Program-made: the position numbers and the translations under genes
DNA from: Dendrocalamus latiflorus
Taxonomy: Eukaryota > Streptophyta > Magnoliopsida > Poales > Poaceae
Length of the DNA: 64,000 bases
Assembly (NCBI GenBank): GCA_017311315.1
Contig: CM029627.1
Span: forward strand, 464,447 to 528,446
Direction: 5' to 3'
Notes under the pieces: generated by a model
What the model saw: only the letters and a program-made list of their open reading frames with translations
What the model was told of the DNA's origin: nothing
The model's database searches: none
Part shown: piece after piece, positions 55,977 through 64,000 of the stretch
Layout of the letters: each line of letters starts with the position of its first letter
Position numbering within the stretch: the stretch's first letter is position 1

Positions 55977-58900
55977 TCAGTTCACAGCAGCAACTGCCTT
56001 CTGCGACTCTACAGTCTTCAAGACTTCCTCTCCCATTCGCTTGCATCCTACCAATGTCTGCTAAGAAGGAGTTCAAAAAAAAATGTCTGCTAAGAAAGAA
56101 TATAACCATATAAGTTCCAAATAAGAAAAAACAAGAGAGGGCAAATATCATTGATGCCTCTGTAGTACTTGCTAAATGCTAACGAGTACTCCAGAACGAG
56201 TGGGCACAGCTCAAACGTTTGAGATGCCAAGAACCAGAGGCTCAAAGCGATCTTTTAATCATACACATAGATATTAGTCCCAGCACGATTAATCTAAAAA
56301 TGGCATACCTCACGCCTTGTATAGGCTCATTGTACCAAAGATGATATCTACGTGCACAACAAGTACTTGGTATTCAAGTAGAGACTACATGAAGCTGATA
56401 AGCATTTAGCTTTTTGTTTGGCAGAAACATACAAAGTTGCTACTAGCTACTAGGCATTGAACTTTTCCTCCAACACAAATTTTGCAAACATGGTTTTCAT
56501 TGATAATGGTTGCATAACAATAATCTTACCATTCCAGGAGAATATATGTCCCCAGTTCGGAACCCATTATTCAGTGTTTCTGTAACTGCGGCTTCAATTC
56601 TCTTTGCAGCATTTTCTTCTCCAAGGCCATAACGCAATAGCATCGCAGCACTAAGAATTGTAGCTAACGGGTTTGCCTTGTCCTGCACTCAATAAATAGT
56701 AAGAGGAAGCAGAATTTCAAACAAAGTTACATATTAAAAGCCAATGTAGTGTCCATTAAAAGCCAATCATCTCAACCTGCCCAGCAATGTCAGGGGCAGA
56801 GCCATGAATAGGTTCAAAAAGACCCGGTCCCTGCATAGAAAAGGAAGATCCTTAAGCGCTTGTACTTCCATCATTTTCAGCAGAAAATAAGAGTGCCTAT
56901 AAACAATTCAGAGGACTAGAGAGAACATTGGAGGGCATCTATTACCGATTCACCAACACTGGCAGATGGGAGCATTCCAATGCTTCCTGTGAGCATTGAT
57001 GCTTCATCAGATAATATGTCACCAAAAATGTTGTTTGTGACAATGGTATCGAACTGCCATGATGCAGGGAATTCAGTAGGTCAGCACATTCTCATATTGC
57101 TTAGCCCAGGTGCAATAAATTACATACAACGAAACAAACCTGCTTAGGATTCCTAATAAGCTGCATTGCAGCATTATCAACATACATGTGTGAGAGCTCA
57201 ATGTCAGGGAATTCGGAAGCTAGTGCAGTTACCTGTTTTCTCCAAAGCATAGATGCCTACAACAATATTAGAGCAAAAGGGTTTTATTAATTATGTGCAA
57301 AAAATAAAATATTCAAAATTATATAGCTTTATCCTTTCAAGAGGTTTTCTAGTGTCAGCAAAATGATAGATCACAATCGCTGTATCCAAATAAATGTCCA
57401 AGATAGAAAAATCACATAATTGGGTGTCGCAGATATAGCTTCATGGCTCATTTCAAGCTTCAATTCAAATGGAAGGGATCAAGTAACACATCCATATAAC
57501 ATACAATAAAGTACCTCAAGCACATTTGCTTTGTCTACCGAGCATAGTTTCCCTCTTCTCTTGCGAGCAACCTCAAATGCAACGCGTGCAATACGATCAA
57601 TCTGGGGATGAAATGCAGAATTCCATTAAAACCAAAGATCAAAGTTGTTACGGATGAATGCATTGTTCAATAAAAATGGTAAAAGAATTAGTTCTAAATT
57701 TGATTATAGATATTCTCAAAGAAGACGCATACAGACATCTGTGAGCAAAGAAACAGCGAAATAAAATGATCAAGAGATTTAGCCATGCTTATGTCTTGGG
57801 AGCCAGCAGGGACTATCACTCATTCAAGAAATAATTTTTTCAAGGAGAGCGGTGCTAGAATGTCTAAAGAAGGGTGGAGTCACCTCAGAAACAGAATAGA
57901 TTTCAGTGTTGAAGCCAGTGTCCTCCCCCTTGTCATTGGTTCCAAAACCCCTAGGTTTGCCAAAGTAGATTCCTGCCATTTAGAATTACAAATTACTATT
58001 AGCAGTTTCAAGTTTCAGCAGAATGCAGATGGAAATATTTAAATTAGCTATGAAAGAGAAATCACCATCCATGATTCATAGCAATTTAGTCAACATTACC
58101 TCCTGTAAGCTCTCTAACAACCATGATGTCAACTCCTTCAGCTACATCTTTCTTCAAAGTAGATGCATCTACTAACTATAAAAGTGTTAGACCAAAGAGA
58201 AAAGTAACTACAAAAAGAACATTTGAGTACCACTGGCAGACCGGGACAGCATTTTTAGTATATAATTATTAAAGAATCGAAACAAATAAAGCTCATTCAT
58301 CCCAAATCTTGCAGCTATACCTTCATTTGATAGTATTTTTTTAATTTTTATTTAAACAATTCACTATTGATACAGATTACTTCAGGACTCAGGTGACATG
58401 CTAGGATGCCTTCGATACATGGACCCGGATGCAATTAAGCGATATAACCAACGAAGTAGCTATCTAAACTACGAATGGCAGTATTGTTAAACAAAGCTTA
58501 GCGCTCACGTGAATTGCACTGAAAATGATATGAGACATGGATATACCTGCGGTAACACTGTAGCTGGCCGCAGATTGGCAAACACACCAAGCCCAGCACG
58601 GATCTGGAGCAGCCCAGTCTCCGGCTTGAGGTGCTTCTCACAGTTATCCCACTTATACCTACAACCACGGGAAAAGCACAGACATTACATGCAATTACTG
58701 AAACGCAAATGCGCATCACGAAATCTGACCCAACCAAAATGCAATTCGCTGCTGTTGCTTCACTAACAAATCGCTCACTCACCCTCCTATCGCGCCGAGG
58801 AGGACGGCGTCTGAGGCCAGCGCCGCCGCGAGCGTCTCGTCGGGGAGTGGCACGCCGACCGCATCCAGCGCTGCGCCGCCCATGAGCATCTCCTGGAAGC

Positions 58901-59213
58901 GGAGCTCGATGCCTGTGGCAGGAGGAAAGAAGGGGCCATCATCATTCTCCTAGTACCTGGGCCCTGGGGTTAAGGCATTGGATGCTAAGGGCTTGGTTAG
59001 CTTGCCTGCTATAGAGCCGGCGAGGGAGAGGACGTCCTTGGCGACGGCGACCACTTCCGGGCCTATGCCGTCGCCGGGGAGGAGCGTGATATTGTAGCTC
59101 CTCGCCGAGGAGGAGCACTGGAAGGTCGCCATCGGACGCCGCCGCACCGCCGAGCCGGCGCTCCAGCGGGAGAGGCTTAGGGTTTTGAGCGGTGTAGCTT
59201 GGAGGTGAACCAT
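55977..59213 (-). CDS. 3-isopropylmalate dehydrogenase, plastid
   Basis: Eleven exons on the minus strand: 59213-59006, 58912-58783, 58658-58547, 58175-58100, 57972-57884, 57601-57515, 57256-57140, 57053-56946, 56830-56777, 56682-56530, 56057-55977. They give 404 residues with all phases closing. It catalyses NAD-dependent oxidative decarboxylation of 3-isopropylmalate, the third specific step of leucine synthesis, in plastids. The first ~40 residues (MVHLQATPLKTLSLSRWSAG, rich in Ser/Arg) are a likely transit peptide. Then ITLLPGDGIGPEV, AVLLGAIGGYKWD, VRELTGGIYFGKPRG, ARKRRGKLCSVDKANVLE, the family signature NIFGDILSDEASMLTGSIGM, and LFEPIHGSAPDIAGQ. Intron 1 uses a GC donor (gcag|gcaagc). 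The final exon (TLVGCKRMGEEVLKTVESQK) has a duplicated acceptor region. Confidence 0.95.
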
Positions 59214-59264
59214 CACGCTAGTCCTCCTTGTCTTTTGGGCTCCACCAGATTAGGGTGCCGCTCC

Positions 59265-59420
59265 AATTAGCTTATAGCTTCATGCGGTTATTAGCTTTTT
59301 CTGAGAAAAAAAAATAAAAACTCATAATATCGTCATGAACAATGCAAAACAAATAGGACAAAAAAAGCAAAAAACCCAAAAAAACAAAATTAGAAGCCGA
59401 CACATTCTAAATAGCTTCTG
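59265..59420. repeat. Dispersed A-rich repeat R2
   Basis: Core aatatcgtcatgaacaatgc followed by A-rich sequence ending aaaattagaagcc. It lies within 50 bp of the start of the isopropylmalate dehydrogenase gene, in its presumed promoter. Confidence 0.65.
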
Positions 59421-60486
59421 GACATTACCAACATAGAAGTAGCAAAGAAGCATGACTACAACTGTACAAGTATTCAACATGACAGAAAGTGGCTCTTAAT
59501 CCACCCCATACCAATCCTTTTAACCAATCTGAAGCTTGTTGCCTACCGAGACACACACGTTTGCACTATGAATAACAAACTTCACAAGGCTCCATAATAT
59601 TTTTGAAAAACAGACAATGCTTGGGTTGCATCCAAAGCCAAAAACTCCATATCGTTTTCTGTCTTCAATAGATAACTATTCTGAAAGCAATTCTTAAAGG
59701 ACAACACAAATCCATCAGTTATTAAGTGCATGTTGCCTCTTGAGGAGATGTACCCATGTTCAGAAAATCGAGATCTTCAGAAATCTTTAGACACACTGCC
59801 TTGGATTGGGAATCAACAACATTGTCCAACCATGTTTACTAGATTGAGGAAAGAAAATGACAAACTTATCAACATTGCATTACAGCTGTTTCACAGCATA
59901 TTTGGAAATCTTCATTGCCACCAATTGGAAGTTACAATCATGTCCTCCATGAGACAACATATATTCTAAACAAAGTTAACATGTGCAAAGAGACACAGAG
60001 TGCATGCTGGGAAACAGGGAATAGATGCCAGACCTCAAAAAGATGTATATTCCATAAGGTAGTTCTCAAAAAGGTATAAAGAGATATTGACAGAGGGGCA
60101 TCAAAAAACAATGGCTCAAACTTAGCTATCATCTGTGCAGATTACTGTTGTTAAATACAAAAGTGGGAAAAATTCAATAGGGCATGCCATCTGCTACAGA
60201 AGTATATCCTCAGCCTTGGTAATTCTACAGATATACACTCCTTAGCTCAGTATTGACCTTTTGAAGTAGTTCTTACTTCTTAGTGCCCATGCAAAATGAG
60301 GGTAAGGAAGCAAGAAGACAATCAATAATATTAGCATGACCTTTCACATGCATACAAGTTCTTTTTTCAAAGGAAAAATCGCACGGCACAACTAACTTAA
60401 AACATAGCCAGTAAGTGAGAGTTAACAGAGTATAGCCACATTATAGGAGACAATACTTCAACGGATGTCAAAAGAAAGAGACCAAC
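59421..60486. other. Spacer, no gene
   Basis: AT-rich sequence without a supported frame or recognisable element. Confidence 0.45.
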
Positions 60487-60812
60487 TGTTATGAACCTTA
60501 GTTCATAACGGGATAAACACCACCAAGAAGATAGCCGGATGGAGTCGACGTAGGGAGAGAGAGGAGACTTTAGACGGGGAAGACTTTGTTATTACTCTGC
60601 CTGCTTCCAATAGCATGCGGTAACCCTCTTATATAGACGGCTCCCCCTAACAGATGGAATCTAATCCCAATCCTATCTCTAACAGATATAGTAACTAACA
60701 TCATATCTCTAATTATATCTCTAACACAAGGAAACTAATCTTTAACTCGAATAGGACCCAATCTCTAATTCCTAATAAGAACCCGACTGGCCCAAGGCCC
60801 ATGTCTATAACA
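60487..60812 (-). mobile_element. Solo LTR
   Basis: A 326-bp block beginning TGTTATGAACC and ending GTCTATAACA, with 5-bp direct repeats ccaac at 60482-60486 and 60813-60817. TG...CA ends plus a 5-bp duplication and no internal sequence indicate a solo LTR left by recombination. On the minus strand ctatataagag (about 60630-60640) is a TATA-like box, which sets the orientation. Confidence 0.88.
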
Positions 60813-61228
60813 CCAACCAACATAGAATGAAATGCATACTTTGATTACCTTGGAGACCCAGTGGCATCAATAGGTCAAAAATGAAGAATAAGTAGTCCTG
60901 TAGACTTGTACTCTGAAAAGTTCTGGTCTGTTCAATAACTTACTAAGCAGCAGCATTTCTAAGTTCTGGTCAGTAGCATCATTTCTAATGCCCAAAAAAA
61001 AACAAGACTGCATAACATTTTTTACCAGGGTAACAATATTTTGATAAGATTTGAAAAGGATAAATGACAAATAAAATATGAAAATTAAAGCATACAATTT
61101 CATAGTATGTAGTTCTGGTCAATTCAGCAACTTATTGAGCAGCACTGCGGTTACTGAATTTGCATCATTTGGAATGCAAGCTTGACATGAAAACCTTCAC
61201 AACCCAAGTCAAGCTCCCATAAGAACAC

Positions 61229-61327
61229 TGTTGTGGCTACAGACCAAACTGTATATAAGGGGACTAGGAGAGCATGGGAATGAACCGACCTGTCTCCTCA
61301 TATACTGTTTGGTCTGTAACCACAACA
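61229..61327 (+). mobile_element. Putative gypsy LTR end (or short LTR)
   Basis: A 99-bp block from TGTTGTGGCTACAGACC to GGTCTGTAACCACAACA; its two ends are a near-perfect 21-bp inverted repeat. It includes tatataagg (TATA-like) at 61252-61260. Immediately after it, gttagcaccgtccatgagga resembles the ttggcgccgtctgtgggga that follows many grass gypsy LTRs. It is either a very short LTR or a deleted one. Confidence 0.55.
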
Positions 61328-61377
61328 GTTAGCACCGTCCATGAGGATGACGAGAAAGCTGCGTGTTCAGGACGACC

Positions 61378-62720
61378 ATGGCTCCTAAGAAAGCGAAGGC
61401 GACAACCAAGCGGAAGAGAAACACATTGGTGCGAGGGCCGGCAAGAGAGGGCCCGTTTCCCTTGTGGCAACGGCCGTTGTAGGGGGTGAACGGCAAGCGG
61501 CTTGGGTGCCAATGTGACCGGGACCGCTGACCTGGGCACCAGTGGCGTAACCGTTGACCCAGGAGCCTGCGCCGGCATAGTTGTCGACCCCAGCACTTGT
61601 GTCGATACGACCGTCGACCCAGGCCCCCGCGTGGACACGTCTGTCAACTTCCCGGCTTTGGTGATCCTCCGCGCCGCACGACTACTACTGGTTATGGAGC
61701 CCAAGTCGCTGTCGCCAACAACCTCGCGACCGACACCCCTACGTCGGTAGGCCCCGCCAGGCGTATGGTTGAGGATAGTCTTGTGGCTGTCCTCAGCACG
61801 TCACAGCGTGAGCTGACCGACCTTCGGAATGCCATGCCATGCGGGCGGATAGCCGTGAGGTCCTTGTCTCCGGGCCCCGGCGCATAGACCAGGAGTCTCC
61901 GCTCACCGCCTGTTTTCAGCAGTCCCTGTGGGCTGTGGCCAGAAGATTTCAAGTTCCCCACCGTCGAACCGTACAAGGGTGATACGGACCCTCGGGAGTT
62001 CATGCGTGTGTACGAAACGGCCATTGAGGCAGCCGATGGAGATGACTCCACAAAAGCGAAGGGTCTGCCGCTGGTCCTCTAAGGGATAGCGCTTTCTTGG
62101 TTCTTTACCATTGCGCCCAACTCCATATATGCATGGGACCAGATTCGGGACCGCATGTACAGCAATTTCCAGGGCAACTACGGCGAGCGGGTCCAGGCAA
62201 GTCAGCTCTTCGCCATCAAGCAAAAGCCCTCGGAGAGGCTCTGAGACTATTTCAAGCGTTTCGCCAAGGTCCGTTGCCAAGTGAAGAATATAAATGAGAC
62301 GACCATTATCAACGCAACAGTGTAAGGTCTTCACCCGGGGCCGTTAGCCGAGTATAACGCGCGCAAGCCAATTAAAACAGTCACCAAACTCTTCGACAAG
62401 ATGGAGGAGTATGCGAGGGCCGAAGAGGATGCGCAGCGGCACCGAGGCGACATCTCCGAGTTCAAGCAAGCGCCCGACTTCTGGAAGGAGAGGTCCAGTC
62501 GGAAGCAGCAGAAGAACCAACAGCCTAAGTATGTCTTCGACATTGACGGCAGGAGCAATGATGTGGGGAACAACGACGACAACGCCCCCACTAACCGAGG
62601 ATAGCGTCGCGGAGGCCGAGGTCACGAAAGACACCATGGTCGCGACGATAAGGGACGTGGCCACAAGGAGCAACAAGAGTTATGGTGCGAGGTGCATGGC
62701 CGAGGCGGCCACCTCTCTCA
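61378..62720 (+). pseudogene. Ty3/gypsy gag remnant
   Basis: Begins near ATG 61378 (MAPKKAKATTKRKRNT). The recognisable gag runs from about 61930: FKFPTVEPYKGDTDPREFMR, LSWFFTIAPNSIYAWDQIRD, RMYSNFQGNYGERVQASQLF, IKQKPSERL, YFKRFAKVRCQVKNINETTI, TVTKLFDKMEEYARAEEDAQ. It ends with a possible Cys/His knuckle (WCEVHGRGGHLSHQC). In-frame stops occur near 62081, 62241 and 62322, with frameshifts before 61930, so it is dead. Gag packages element RNA. Confidence 0.8.
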
Positions 62721-62886
62721 TCAATGCCCCACCATCTCTGCGGGCGAAAAGACACATCTCTGCTAATCTTCTTCGTCTCGCCTCTCGCAGTGACGTTCTT
62801 GCTGCCTCCGCCATCCGTGCTGCTTTTGCTTTCGCCTGCACCCCATTTCGTCGGATCCGCTGTCGTTGGTCCTCTACATTGGACTA

Positions 62887-63340
62887 ATGGCTCGTGGAAA
62901 TGACCCTCGTTCTCGTCGCAGCGGTCGAGGTGCGTCGTCAAGCCGCAGCGGCACGTCTGGCTCGTCGACGACGGAGGTGGAGTACGAGCTAATCGATCGG
63001 AATTCATCAACAACCAACAAGCGTTGGAATGCAGCGAAGAAGGTGCACAGTGTGTGCACCAATGTGTTAGGGCGGAGCCTGGCGACCGAAGATCTGATTC
63101 AATCTTTGGTTCGTGTTGGCAAGATCGCGGATCGCGAGTCAGCCTGCCTACCAGCCACCGGTGAGGTGGAGCCCCACCCCTCTGAGGTGGAGACGGTCGT
63201 GTTCGCCACGTACTTCAATGCCGGTCCCCGGTTTCTGACAGCGATGTTCGTTGGTGAGGTGCTGAGGCTGTATGGGCTGGAGCTGGCTCAGCTGACACTT
63301 AACGCCATCGTCTGGCTGGCAGTATACTGCTGGGCCTCCC
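62887..63340 (+). pseudogene. Retroelement ORF fragment, 'putative gypsy type transposon' domain
   Basis: From ATG 62887: MARGNDPRSRRSGRGASSSR, a Ser-rich segment, then WNAAKKVHSVCTNVLGRSLA, VVFATYFNAGPRFLTAMFVG and EVLRLYGLELAQLTLNAIVW. This resembles the Transposase_28 (PF04195-type) proteins common in rice retroelements. Homology stops around 63325-63340, where reversed gag sequence begins, so it is truncated by a junction with a different element copy. Confidence 0.6.
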
Positions 63341-64000
63341 AGGCGGAGACGGCAGTGTTGTCGTCGTTGTTCCCGCCGTCGATACTCCCGCCGTCAACGT
63401 CAAAGACGTACTTGGGCCGTTGGTTCTTCCGCTGCTTCTGACTAGACCCCTCCTTCAAGGAATCGGGCGCTTGCTTGGACTCGGAGACGTCGCCTCGGCG
63501 CTGTGGCGCATCCTCTTTGCCCCTCGCATACTCCTCCATCTTGTCGAAGAGTTTGGTGACAGTTTTAATTGGCTTGCGCACGTTATACTCGGCTAATGGC
63601 CCTGGGCAAAGACCTCGTACTGTTGCGTTGATAATGGCTGTCTCATTTACATCCTTCACTTGGCAACGGACCTTGGCAAAGCGCTTGAAATAGTCTCGGA
63701 GCCTCTCTGAGGGCTTTTGCTTGATGGCTAAGAGCTGGCTTGCTTGGACCCGCTCGACGTAATTGCCATGGAAATTGTTGTACATGCGGTCCCAAATCTG
63801 CTCCCACGCGTATATTGAGTTGGGCGCAATGGTGAAGAACCAGGAAAGTGCTATCCCCTGGAGGACCAGCGGCAGACCCTTCGCTTTTGTGGAGCCATCT
63901 CCACGGCTGCCTCAATGGCCATTTCGTACACACACACAAACTCCCAAGGGTCCGTATCACCCTTCTACGGTTCAACGATGGGGAACATGAAATCTTTTGG
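63288..64000 (-). pseudogene. Second Ty3/gypsy gag fragment, reverse orientation
   Basis: On the minus strand, entering from the window edge: FGTACTTISMAITSS-like shifted frames above 63785, then an open stretch from MYNNFHGNYVERVQASQLLA through QKPSERLRDYFKRFAKVRCQ, INATVRGLCPGPLAEYN, TVTKLFDKMEEYARGKEDAP to KYVFDVDGGSIDGGNNDDNT. It aligns closely with the plus-strand copy at 62140-62600, but lacks the latter's stop codons over this stretch. A frameshift or stop upstream (about 63790-63960) still breaks the frame, and it is cut at its 3' side near 63340. Confidence 0.78.

Noticed and set aside
1..64000. A new defence, biosynthetic or other multi-gene system
   Set aside because: Genes present are standard, unrelated plant housekeeping or signalling genes separated by transposons; no co-oriented cluster or shared pathway is seen.

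Overview
This is nuclear DNA from a grass, most like rice (Oryza). The reasons are: GC-rich first exons beside AT-rich introns and spacers; plant gene families with typical plant exon structures; and a dense load of small DNA transposons (Tourist-like MITEs with TAA target duplications, a MULE-like MITE, hAT elements with 8-bp duplications) and LTR retrotransposon remnants of kinds usual in rice. No chromosome is asserted. There are no bacterial operons, CRISPR arrays or phage genes.

Layout, left to right. 1-4.2 kb: a WAT1-related (nodulin MtN21/EamA) transporter gene on the minus strand, whose second intron carries nested MITEs. 4.4-8.7 kb: spacer with a MULE-like MITE and one unidentified possible exon. 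8.7-13.3 kb: a seven-exon C-terminal J-domain protein gene; its fourth intron holds a 1.5-kb hAT element with a long G-rich minisatellite. 13.56-15.07 kb: a deletion derivative of a Ty1/copia element. 16.2-16.9 kb: a two-exon membrane protein of unknown function (minus). 18.0-18.5 kb: a second hAT element. 20.8-23.8 kb: a soluble inorganic pyrophosphatase gene, with its intron-3/exon-4 junction repeated in tandem. 24.4-26.0 kb: three MITEs. 27.1-28.5 kb: a divergent actin gene (minus). 29.2-30.6 kb: an internally deleted hAT element. 33.3-33.9 kb: a vacuolar iron transporter homolog (minus). 39.8-41.0 kb: an intronless SKIP15-like F-box gene. 43.8-44.6 kb: a third short hAT element. 47.0-50.2 kb: a decayed full-length hAT with a BED-finger transposase pseudogene, ending about 115 bp before the ATG of an ATG1t-type autophagy kinase gene (50.3-52.0 kb). 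52.5-53.5 kb: a broken PPR pseudogene. 53.8 kb: an intron-containing tRNA-Tyr with a damaged T arm. 55.1-55.6 kb: a SINE inside a repeat. 56.0-59.2 kb: an eleven-exon 3-isopropylmalate dehydrogenase gene (minus). 60.5-64.0 kb: a solo LTR and a mosaic of Ty3/gypsy gag fragments, including two related gag copies in opposite orientation.

The genes are independent single loci and do not form a pathway cluster. They cover membrane transport (WAT1, VIT), pyrophosphate removal, cytoskeleton, ubiquitin ligation, autophagy and leucine biosynthesis. Exon boundaries were read by eye from GT/GC-AG sites, reading phase and family conservation; in every multi-exon model given, the phases close. I found no convincing new multi-gene system. 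The unusual content is at the level of gene structure and transposon insertions, several of which are defined to the base by target-site duplications.
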